A program made the position numbers and the translations under genes. Below, piece by piece: positions 1 to 5,704 of a stretch of 5,704 bases of DNA; the first letter of the stretch is position 1; each line of letters opens with the position of its first letter. The DNA comes from Peptostreptococcaceae bacterium (GTDB lineage: Bacteria > Bacillota_A > Clostridia > Peptostreptococcales > Anaerovoracaceae): NCBI GenBank assembly GCA_016650135.1, contig JAENWH010000142.1, forward strand, positions 1 through 5,704. The letters run 5' to 3'. Below the pieces are notes generated by a model. The model was given only the letters and a program-made list of their open reading frames with translations. It did not search any database and was not told the DNA's origin.

Positions 1-1768
1 TCTCTGAGAATACATCAACAGGATTTAGTTCCTTCTTTCCAGGATAAAACACATATGAAGAATGACCATAAGGGGGAACCTTCACTGGAATATATACGAA
101 CGATGCACTGTGCTGCCAATAAGTCATTTGATTGGGCTTAGTCACTGTCTGAAGTATATTCCCCTTTTCATCACAACAGGCAATATCATTTGTTGTATTC
201 TCCCAATCCCATAAAACAACCTCAGCAATCTCATTACGGGAGGAACCGCTAGCATTAAACAATGTAACAATTCGTTTCGGTCCTTCAATACTTCCGATTG
301 GAGATATTTTGAATTCATTGATTTGATATCCAACACCAGCTCCAATGGCTCGCGAACTTTTCTCTCTATTTATTACAATATCACTCGTATCGATTGCTTG
401 AGCAATAGCTCGTATTCCATGGGTACGGATAGTATTTGCCTCAGTAGCAATTGATTGGTATAACCCAAGTGAATAAGCTTTTGAATTTTGAGTACATGAA
501 CCTGGAAGGATATCATGGAATTGGTTGAAAAAGAGGTCTTGCCAAGCTTTTTCAAGCGGGTTCTTGTGTACATATTTTTGAAAACCCAACTGATAAAGCT
601 CTTCTACAGATGAGAATAGTTCCGCTTCGTAGAGCATTTTTTCAGATTCATGATTTCCTCTTTTAATTTCCGACTGAGAAGTATAACATCCAGGAAATAT
701 TGAATTGATCTCACCAGTAACCAAGGGTAAATCAGTTAAGTGCTCACTCACTGCTTCAAAAAAATCCTTAATTGTCGAAAAAATCACTTTTGGATAACAT
801 GTCCAAGTTGCAAGATCTTTTAATCCTTCAATATCAATTCGTGTAGGACCTCCACCATGGTCTCCAACACCATAGACTTGAAGTGTTCTTCGTATACCAT
901 AGTTATAATACATCTGGGAAATTTCATGAGTCATATCCATTTCAAGTGTATTGAGTGTCCCTTTGGATGCATCATACAATGGAGTAACCGAAGGGCCTAA
1001 ATACCAAGTAGGCTCACGAAAAACAATCACCTGTCCACCTTGAGGTCCTTTCCATCTATAAAGATTATGATCGACCTTTCCCCTACAATGATAATAATAC
1101 TTGATACCAGAAATATTCAAAATATCAGGTAGTCTCTCATTGTGCCCAAAGGTATCTGGTTCAAAGCCAACGGATAGCATCTCTGGATCAATTTTTAGTA
1201 AATTGCACATATATTCAGAAGCGAAGCTATATTGGCGAAGTTGACTTTCGCCGGAAGCCATATTCTTATCAAACTCAGTCCATGAAGAAGCTGTAACCTC
1301 CCATCTGCCTTCGTGTACTCTTTTTCTTATTTCCTCAATCATTTCTGGTTCAAACTTTTCAACAATATAATAGGTTGAAGCTTGGGATTGAGCATAAGTA
1401 AATTCTGGATATTCCTCCATGAGACGTAACATAGTTCTAAACGTATCTAAGACGATAGAGACTGTTTCGTTAATCCCCCACATCCAATTCATATCTATAT
1501 GTGCATGACCAATACAATCCACTGTAAAACTCTTTGCTTCATCTACAAAACACGACAACTCTCTTTCTGCTTTCATCGCACAATCACGTGTAATGCTCCC
1601 TTCCTTTTTATGCGAGAAAACAACTAAATGGACTACTTCATTAAGGGTCTTAATTGGAAGAGAAGGAGTGATGGTACAAAGGAATTCTGCAAATTCAATT
1701 TGTTTAGCAATTCTATTTTCCCAATACCCTAAGGTTTTCAACCGTTTTACGTACGAAATTTCATTCAT
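1..1768 (-). CDS. GH38 alpha-mannosidase, 3' end cut by the window edge
   Basis: Hydrolyses terminal alpha-linked mannose; a zinc-dependent retaining enzyme, probably cytoplasmic because the N-terminus (MNEISYVKRLKTLGYW) has no signal peptide. I translated the frame from the ATG at 1768 and found 589 codons with no stop or frameshift before the left edge. Family hallmarks are in order: GHAHIDMNW at residues 87-95 with predicted zinc ligands H90 and D92; WTEFDKNMASGES at 163-175; GFEPDTFGHN at 201-210 with D205 as predicted nucleophile and zinc ligand; GDHGGGPT at 302-309; and FFNQFHDILPGS at 413-424 with H418 as the fourth zinc ligand. The helical middle domain spans about 368-440, and the C-terminal beta-sandwich begins near 500 and is incomplete. 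Family members usually exceed 800 residues, so several hundred are probably missing. The gene starts 16 bases after the GH2 stop, with an AAAGGG ribosome site 7 bases before the ATG. Exact linkage specificity cannot be read from the sequence. Confidence 0.93.
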   Translation of the reverse strand, partial: MNEISYVKRLKTLGYWENRIAKQIEFAEFLCTITPSLPIKTLNEVVHLVVFSHKKEGSITRDCAMKAERELSCFVDEAKSFTVDCIGHAHIDMNWMWGINETVSIVLDTFRTMLRLMEEYPEFTYAQSQASTYYIVEKFEPEMIEEIRKRVHEGRWEVTASSWTEFDKNMASGESQLRQYSFASEYMCNLLKIDPEMLSVGFEPDTFGHNERLPDILNISGIKYYYHCRGKVDHNLYRWKGPQGGQVIVFREPTWYLGPSVTPLYDASKGTLNTLEMDMTHEISQMYYNYGIRRTLQVYGVGDHGGGPTRIDIEGLKDLATWTCYPKVIFSTIKDFFEAVSEHLTDLPLVTGEINSIFPGCYTSQSEIKRGNHESEKMLYEAELFSSVEELYQLGFQKYVHKNPLEKAWQDLFFNQFHDILPGSCTQNSKAYSLGLYQSIATEANTIRTHGIRAIAQAIDTSDIVINREKSSRAIGAGVGYQINEFKISPIGSIEGPKRIVTLFNASGSSRNEIAEVVLWDWENTTNDIACCDEKGNILQTVTKPNQMTYWQHSASFVYIPVKVPPYGHSSYVFYPGKKELNPVDVFSE

Positions 1769-1775
1769 CTTACTA

Positions 1776-1784
1776 CCCTTTTTT
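1776..1784 (-). promoter_or_regulatory. Ribosome binding site of the GH38 gene
   Basis: The minus strand reads AAAAAAGGG directly after the GH2 TAA stop, then seven bases (TAGTAAG) to the GH38 ATG at 1768. It is a moderate Shine-Dalgarno match inside an A-rich junction, with no room for a separate promoter or terminator between the two genes. Confidence 0.55.
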
Positions 1785-3761
1785 TTATGCTCTAAAAACC
1801 TTTTTAAGAGCATAAAATGCTGGTTTTGGATTCCCATCTATATCAATTATTGATGTATTAGCTGCGCAAGGATACGAATCATGTCCCATCCAAATTATAA
1901 TACCTCCAGTTGAAGGAAAACGATTTTTTGTGATTCTAGCGGCTATTTCTAATGCTCTACTTTGTCTTTCTTGACTCCATGCAACATACTCTTCTGCCGT
2001 AGATGGAAGATGTCCTTTCTCCTTCTCAAAAATATGAGATTCAATCCACCATGAAGTTCGCCCCCAAACTGGATTTGATTGTTCTACAGGATACGTTGAC
2101 ATGGAGGGAACATATGATTTCAAGACTTCAAGGTTCATCGCCCCCGGACATCCAGTTTCTGCTCTAAGGAGAGAATCATCTTGTTGCCAATATTCGGTCC
2201 ATCTTTGGTCTAGAACAGTATCAACATTCCAAGGACCATGTACCGACCAATGAAGACCCTTATTATAATCTTCTTGGTCAGCATTAAAACGGGGGCCAAA
2301 GGGAGATGTAGGAATAAAACGCCTGTTTGAATCAAGATTATCAAAAATAACTTTCAGTTCTTTCATCATAGGGTGTGTGAAGTCTACAGGTTTGCCCGTT
2401 CCCTTCTTGGTTCCATCCAGACCCCCTTGAAGTTCATTTCCACCACTATACATTAGAAGAGAGACATGGTGAGATCGTAATTTTATATAACTTTTTGCAA
2501 TTGTAGCAATTCCCTCAATGACTTCCTTGTCTTCTGGTGGCCAATTGTCTATTCCAGAAGATGAGAGAGGAAGTTCCTGCCATACCATTAAGCCAAGACG
2601 AGTACATTCATCATAAAACTTTTCAGATTCGAGTACCGCTCCACCCCAAACTCTAAGAAGGTTCACTCCCATCTCTTTGTAGAGTAGCAAACGTTTTTTT
2701 ACTTCACAAAAAGGAACGTCACTGAAAGTTGGAGAAACTGGAGTCCAGTTAATACCCTGCAGAAATACTTGTATATCATTTACTTGACAAATCCAGGGCG
2801 TAGCTCCTGATGGAGCGCCCTTGCAAGGAAGCCAGGCAACCTCTTTGAAACCAATCATCCTCTCTTCTTGAGTAAAAATCTCACCTTCACTTGAAGTTAG
2901 TTTAATGATTAAAGTATATCTAGGTTGTTCTCCATACAAATTAGGGAACCAACCCTTAACATCTAAATCACATAAGGACATAAAGACCTCAGGGCAATCA
3001 CAAAATTCTTTTTTAGATTTTACTATTACATTATTTTCTCCATCAGTCAAAGTTAACTCCACTTCATAATGATATTTGGACAACTGTTCTGGTTGTTTAA
3101 TTATACAATGTAAATTAATTTTTCCCTTTTGTGACAAGTGTTTAAAAGTGGTATGAAGTTTTTTGATTTCGAGAGAAGGAATTTCTTTATTGATAAGAAA
3201 TATCGAACCACTAATTGCCGTTTGTACGACACGAGCAGTCCAATCCCATGTGTAGTAGAAACGAGGTTTCCAGTCTACAATTTTTGAGGTATAGCCTAAT
3301 TGTCCCAGCCACCGAGGTGGTTCTTTGAAAATAATTTGAAGGGAATTATTCTCTTCAAATATATTCTTGGTAATCCCAAACGAATGCGGGATAAAACTAT
3401 TTGAGAAAGAACCAATTAAAGTTGAATTAAAATAGATCCAACCAGCATAATCTAGTCCAGAAAAAGAAATTGTGTAATTATCTTCTGTAATTAAATCTCC
3501 CGGAATCTCACAGTGATATACCCAGTGCCTGTGTTCTACCCACTCAAGATCGCGTGAATTAAGATCATAACGCCAATCTGGGGCAATTTCTGCATCAATA
3601 AGTGCTTGTTGTACAGAACCTGGAACTTTCACAGGGATAGGGCCTATTTCGGGTTGAAATCTTAACCCTAATTCAATAGAAACAGCATTTCTCCAAGCGT
3701 AAGGCATCGTACCATATAACTTCCATGGGAGCGTTGTTAGATCAAAGGGAGTAGTATTCAT
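1785..3761 (-). CDS. GH2 beta-mannosidase-like glycoside hydrolase, short form
   Basis: Predicted retaining exo-glycosidase removing beta-linked mannose (or a related sugar) from non-reducing ends; no signal peptide, so probably cytoplasmic. It has 658 residues. The N-terminal sugar-binding jelly roll contains VPGSVQQALIDA (47-58) and WVEHRHWVY (74-82), typical of the beta-mannosidase branch of GH2. An immunoglobulin-like domain follows at about 195-305, then the TIM barrel from about 325. Barrel motifs are LRVWGG (369-374), VWQELPLSSSG (393-403), the acid/base motif SGGNEL with E443, and RAETGCPG with E535 as the likely nucleophile. The barrel ends with IIIWMGHDSYPCAANTS (621-637), and the protein stops at residue 658. 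Typical GH2 beta-mannosidases are around 800 residues or more and carry further C-terminal beta domains, absent here. The ATG lies 7 bases after the upstream permease stop; its ribosome site AAAAGGAT overlaps the end of that gene. Family is secure; exact substrate (mannoside versus another beta-glycoside) is inferred from the branch and the GH38 neighbour. Confidence 0.9.
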   Translation of the reverse strand: MNTTPFDLTTLPWKLYGTMPYAWRNAVSIELGLRFQPEIGPIPVKVPGSVQQALIDAEIAPDWRYDLNSRDLEWVEHRHWVYHCEIPGDLITEDNYTISFSGLDYAGWIYFNSTLIGSFSNSFIPHSFGITKNIFEENNSLQIIFKEPPRWLGQLGYTSKIVDWKPRFYYTWDWTARVVQTAISGSIFLINKEIPSLEIKKLHTTFKHLSQKGKINLHCIIKQPEQLSKYHYEVELTLTDGENNVIVKSKKEFCDCPEVFMSLCDLDVKGWFPNLYGEQPRYTLIIKLTSSEGEIFTQEERMIGFKEVAWLPCKGAPSGATPWICQVNDIQVFLQGINWTPVSPTFSDVPFCEVKKRLLLYKEMGVNLLRVWGGAVLESEKFYDECTRLGLMVWQELPLSSSGIDNWPPEDKEVIEGIATIAKSYIKLRSHHVSLLMYSGGNELQGGLDGTKKGTGKPVDFTHPMMKELKVIFDNLDSNRRFIPTSPFGPRFNADQEDYNKGLHWSVHGPWNVDTVLDQRWTEYWQQDDSLLRAETGCPGAMNLEVLKSYVPSMSTYPVEQSNPVWGRTSWWIESHIFEKEKGHLPSTAEEYVAWSQERQSRALEIAARITKNRFPSTGGIIIWMGHDSYPCAANTSIIDIDGNPKPAFYALKKVFRA

Positions 3762-3768
3762 AAATTAA

Positions 3769-4626
3769 TTATCCTTTTATAGAACCTGCAGTCATTCCAC
3801 CAATAATTTTCTCTTGTAATATGCTATAGAGTATTAAACTTGGTATCATTGCAAGAACGATCGCAGCAAGAGTAGGTTGCCATTGGGTTGTGTATAATCC
3901 AGTAAATCTTAAAATTCCCAGTGGAAGAGTCATCACAATTTGCCGTTGAAGAAAAACAAGAGCAAACATCAGTTCATTCCATATTCCCATAAAACTAAAG
4001 ATTGCTACTGTTGCTATTGCTGGTGTCGTCATTGGCACAATAACGAGAGCAAATGATTTTACCAAAGAACAGCCTTCCATTACGGCTGCCTCTTCAAGTG
4101 ACAATGAAATTGATTTCATATAATTTGTAAGTATAAAAATAGCAGTAGGTAACCCAAATACTATGTATGGCAGCATCAATGCTAATCTTTCATCAATTTT
4201 TGACAAAGGTCTAAGAAGTACATACAGCGGTATCAAAGTTGAATGAACTGGGATAGTGATTCCTGAGATAAAAACTGCCAAAACAAAAGGAGCCATTTTC
4301 CATCTCATTCTTGCTATTGCATACGAAGAAGTCAGAGCAAGTAAAATAATTAAGACAACCCCAACACTAGACATAACCAAACTATTCAACATATTTCTTG
4401 CAAGACCATATTCAGTGAGCACTTCCCAGTAAACCCGCAGGTCAACTTGTTCAGGAAACCCCCAAGGATTAAGTGCAAACAGTTTTTCATCTCTTATAGA
4501 TCCAAAAACAGTCCAAAGCAGAGGATATAATACCGTTACTCCAATGACAATCAAAAAGGTATACAATAAAATTATCTTAATACGTAACCCAAAATATTGC
4601 GATGTGAATTTAAGATTAGTATTCAA
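3769..4626 (-). CDS. ABC sugar transporter inner-membrane permease, MalG type (CUT1), TTG start
   Basis: One of two membrane subunits of a binding-protein-dependent carbohydrate importer. The 285-residue length is normal for the family. About six hydrophobic segments are visible, near residues 15-38, 82-104, 113-135, 150-168, 197-225 and 250-272. The cytoplasmic loop that contacts the ATPase carries the classical EAA motif, EEAAVMEGCSLVKSFALVIVP (178-198), and the C-terminus GMTAGSIKG is the usual MalG-type ending. The start is a TTG at 4626-4624, overlapping the TGA of the upstream permease. It is preferred because an excellent Shine-Dalgarno sequence sits 6 bases before it and no in-frame ATG occurs until residue 79, inside the second membrane segment. 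The overlap suggests translational coupling and balanced production of the two permeases. The sugar is not determined by the sequence; a mannose-containing oligosaccharide is inferred from the downstream GH2 and GH38 genes. Confidence 0.94.
   Translation of the reverse strand: MNTNLKFTSQYFGLRIKIILLYTFLIVIGVTVLYPLLWTVFGSIRDEKLFALNPWGFPEQVDLRVYWEVLTEYGLARNMLNSLVMSSVGVVLIILLALTSSYAIARMRWKMAPFVLAVFISGITIPVHSTLIPLYVLLRPLSKIDERLALMLPYIVFGLPTAIFILTNYMKSISLSLEEAAVMEGCSLVKSFALVIVPMTTPAIATVAIFSFMGIWNELMFALVFLQRQIVMTLPLGILRFTGLYTTQWQPTLAAIVLAMIPSLILYSILQEKIIGGMTAGSIKG
3771..3778 (-). promoter_or_regulatory. Ribosome binding site of the GH2 gene, overlapping the permease stop
   Basis: AAAAGGAT on the minus strand, ending nine bases before the GH2 ATG at 3761. 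The site lies within the last codons of the MalG-type permease (K-G-stop), so translation of the GH2 gene is probably linked to that of the permease. Confidence 0.6.
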
Positions 4627-5507
4627 TATACCACCTCCTCAGAATGCATTACTTTTTGCAGAATTAAAATAAAAGCAATAGTAGTAACCATAAGTAGCAC
4701 TGAGATTGTACTACCATAACCATACTTCATCTGTCTAAAAGCACGATTATACATTTGAAGAGATAAAACTGTTGAAGCATTATTTGGACCTCCTCCAGTT
4801 AATACGTAAATGCTATCGAACGCTTTGATGGAAGAAGCAGTAATTAATATTGTACTCACTTTGATAAATGGTTTCACCAAAGGATAGGTGATATAACGGA
4901 CAGTTTGCCAAGAAGATGCTCCTTCAAGTGTTACACTTTCAAACAATTCCTTGGGGATTGAAGAAATTCCTGTCATAAATATTACCATATGATACCCAAA
5001 CCATTGCCATGAAACTGCAACTATTACTGCACCAAGAGCTGTATAAGGATTCGATAACCAAGAAGTAATAAACCTATCAAGAGAAAGTGCATGGAGTGCT
5101 GCATTTAATAGGCCAATATTAGGGTGATAGATAAATCTCCATAATAGACTTACTGCCGTAGCTGACAGCAAGCAGGGAAAGAAAAAAATACTTCTGAAAA
5201 GTCCAGACATTTTCTTCAAACTGTTCAATATATTTGCGACAAAGAAGGCAAATGGAATCTGTAATAAAAATGAGCCTATCGCAAACAGAAAAGTATTAGA
5301 AACTGCTGTAAGGAAATTGGGGTCTTTAGTAATGAGTTGAATATAATTCTTAAGACCAACAAAAGTTGGATCGCTAATTACATTCCATTCTGTGAAGCTG
5401 TAGTAAACAGTTTGAATTACAGGCAAGGGGATAATTAATAGGAAGAGTATGAAGGCTGGTGCAACAAAAAGTGCAATAGTGTACGGATTTTTTAGCATTT
5501 TATCCAT
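4623..5507 (-). CDS. ABC sugar transporter inner-membrane permease, MalF type (CUT1)
   Basis: Partner membrane subunit of the MalG-type protein in a carbohydrate importer. Numbered from the ATG at 5507 it has 294 residues, normal for short MalF-like (UgpA/LacF type) permeases. Hydrophobic segments lie near residues 10-34, 70-92, 104-124, 156-178, 212-232 and 266-286. The ATPase-contact loop is a recognisable EAA variant, ELFESVTLEGASSWQTVRYI (187-206), followed by TYPLVKP. The conserved loop YVLTGGGPNNAST (234-246) is typical of the subfamily. The reading frame stays open 14 codons further up to an ATG at 5549. I chose 5507 because AAGGGAG lies 6 bases before it, whereas 5549 has no good ribosome site and would add a highly charged extension (YEKREIQIKRE) that the family does not need. 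It is the first gene of the visible cluster. Substrate is inferred only from the glycosidases downstream. Confidence 0.93.
   Translation of the reverse strand: MDKMLKNPYTIALFVAPAFILFLLIIPLPVIQTVYYSFTEWNVISDPTFVGLKNYIQLITKDPNFLTAVSNTFLFAIGSFLLQIPFAFFVANILNSLKKMSGLFRSIFFFPCLLSATAVSLLWRFIYHPNIGLLNAALHALSLDRFITSWLSNPYTALGAVIVAVSWQWFGYHMVIFMTGISSIPKELFESVTLEGASSWQTVRYITYPLVKPFIKVSTILITASSIKAFDSIYVLTGGGPNNASTVLSLQMYNRAFRQMKYGYGSTISVLLMVTTIAFILILQKVMHSEEVVY
4631..4640 (-). promoter_or_regulatory. Strong ribosome binding site deciding the TTG start of the MalG-type permease
   Basis: On the minus strand this reads GAGGAGGTGG, containing a near-perfect anti-16S match GGAGGT, followed by TATA and then TTG. 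It lies inside the last codons of the upstream permease gene, so ribosomes finishing that gene are already next to it. No ATG lies at suitable spacing in the MalG frame, which makes TTG the supported start. Confidence 0.85.
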
Positions 5508-5513
5508 TATAAT

Positions 5514-5520
5514 CTCCCTT
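5514..5520 (-). promoter_or_regulatory. Ribosome binding site deciding the MalF-type permease start
   Basis: AAGGGAG on the minus strand, separated by six bases (ATTATA) from the ATG at 5507-5505. It supports the internal start over the longer open-frame start at 5549, which lacks a comparable site. A second in-frame ATG three codons further in (5498) is less well spaced. Confidence 0.75.
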
Positions 5521-5617
5521 TTTATCTGAATTTCTCGTTTTTCATACATAGGATTTTTACATAGCTCTTTTTTTGACGAGTAGTGGTTAAAGCTTGCAAC
5601 AATATCTGTGGAATCCC

Positions 5618-5623
5618 ATTATA
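5618..5623 (-). promoter_or_regulatory. Possible -10 box upstream of the permease genes
   Basis: A perfect TATAAT hexamer on the minus strand about 110 bases before the chosen permease start. The expected -35 position 16-18 bases upstream (about 5640-5647) reads CTCAGC, TCTCAG or GTCTCA, a poor match to TTGACA, and there is no TG extension. It is therefore only a candidate: a regulated promoter needing an activator, or chance in AT-rich DNA. Confidence 0.2.
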
Positions 5624-5663
5624 GGGGCCCAACATCAAAGCTGAGACCCTGTAGGTAGAGAGG

Positions 5664-5702
5664 CTATATGTTGTGAAGTGTTTCAATCTTTTCTGCGTAC
5701 CA
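5664..5702 (-). CDS. Possible 3' tail of an upstream gene cut by the window edge
   Basis: One minus-strand frame enters from the right edge and reads WYAEKIETLHNI before a TAG at 5666-5664. In CUT1 transporter operons the solute-binding protein gene often sits just before the two permeases, and a charged amphipathic tail would fit such a protein, but twelve residues cannot identify a family. A second minus-strand frame also stays open from the edge to about 5522 (59 codons), with an unconvincing composition. If the short tail is real, about 156 bases separate it from the permease start. Confidence 0.22.
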   Translation of the reverse strand, partial: WYAEKIETLHNI

Positions 5703-5704
5703 GA

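Larger units (their letters stand above)
5508..5704 (-). other. Upstream region, mostly non-coding
   Basis: This is the only stretch of the window without a confident gene. It holds the TATAAT candidate, a T7 run at 5568-5574 (plus strand) and an imperfect long-loop inverted repeat of CAACAT/ATGTTG (5666-5671 and 5631-5636). No stem followed by a T-run in the minus direction, so no convincing intrinsic terminator, and no clear catabolite (cre-like) or LacI-type operator was found by eye. Confidence 0.4.

Noticed and set aside
142..573. Two short minus-strand open frames (142-345 and 373-573).
   Set aside because: Both lie in another frame of the continuous GH38 coding sequence, which is clearly coding through this region (it contains FFNQFHDILPGS); they resemble no protein family.
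1..1768. Possible frameshift or pseudogene in the GH38 gene, since no single complete open frame is bounded within the window.
   Set aside because: The frame from 1768 reads through to base 2 without a stop and keeps all zinc-ligand motifs in order; it is merely cut by the window edge.
1779..1786. A run of eight A (minus strand) at the end of the GH2 gene as a possible slippage or phase-variation site.
   Set aside because: The first two A of the run are part of the TAA stop codon, so slippage downstream cannot change the GH2 protein; it would only alter the spacing before the GH38 gene.
1593..1853. A plus-strand 86-codon open frame across the GH38/GH2 junction.
   Set aside because: It is antisense to the start of GH38 and the end of GH2, has no convincing ribosome site, and its composition looks like shadow coding.
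5568..5574. T7 run on the plus strand as an intrinsic terminator.
   Set aside because: No stable GC-rich stem precedes it on the plus strand, and no plus-strand gene is present to terminate.
5588..5602. Partial palindrome around AAGCTT (minus strand GTTGCAAGCTTTAAC) as a LacI-family operator.
   Set aside because: Symmetry is limited to the central hexamer; the flanks do not match when aligned about the same centre, and no regulator gene is in view.
5522..5704. A 59-codon minus-strand frame open from the right edge.
   Set aside because: Its composition looks random, it overlaps the permease ribosome site region in another frame, and a different frame gives a more plausible gene tail.

Overview
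The window reads as part of one leftward (minus-strand) carbohydrate-uptake and glycoside-degradation operon. In transcription order, from right to left, it holds a MalF-type ABC sugar permease, a MalG-type ABC sugar permease, a GH2 beta-mannosidase-like enzyme and a GH38 alpha-mannosidase. The GH38 gene runs off the left edge of the window. The genes are packed tightly: a 4-base overlap between the permeases, 7 bases before the GH2 gene and 16 bases before the GH38 gene. Co-transcription and translational coupling are therefore likely.

Organism: the DNA is AT-rich (roughly 35-40% GC by eye). It has strong purine-rich Shine-Dalgarno sites, one TTG start codon, and carbohydrate ABC permeases of the CUT1 type. 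This fits a low-GC Bacillota-like bacterium, but a spirochaete or another anaerobe with similar operons cannot be excluded. Nothing in the window fixes the genus.

How the genes work together (inference from family roles): the two permeases would form the membrane channel of a CUT1 importer for a mannose-containing oligosaccharide. The GH38 and GH2 enzymes have no signal peptides and would trim alpha-linked and then beta-linked mannose in the cytoplasm. One attractive substrate is the mannosyl core of N-glycans or related alpha/beta-mannosides. No solute-binding protein and no ATPase is visible. The binding protein may lie upstream beyond base 5704, where a possible gene tail is seen, and the ATPase may be a shared one encoded elsewhere.

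Layout: 1-1768 GH38 (3' end missing); 1785-3761 GH2; 3769-4626 MalG-type permease with a TTG start; 4623-5507 MalF-type permease, with the start placed at 5507 from its ribosome binding site; 5508-5704 upstream region with a weak promoter-like -10 and a possible 12-residue tail of a preceding gene. I saw no RNA genes, CRISPR array, insertion sequence or convincing terminator. The content is a fairly ordinary mannoside-utilisation locus. Its most unusual element is the short GH2 enzyme, which ends directly after its catalytic barrel.
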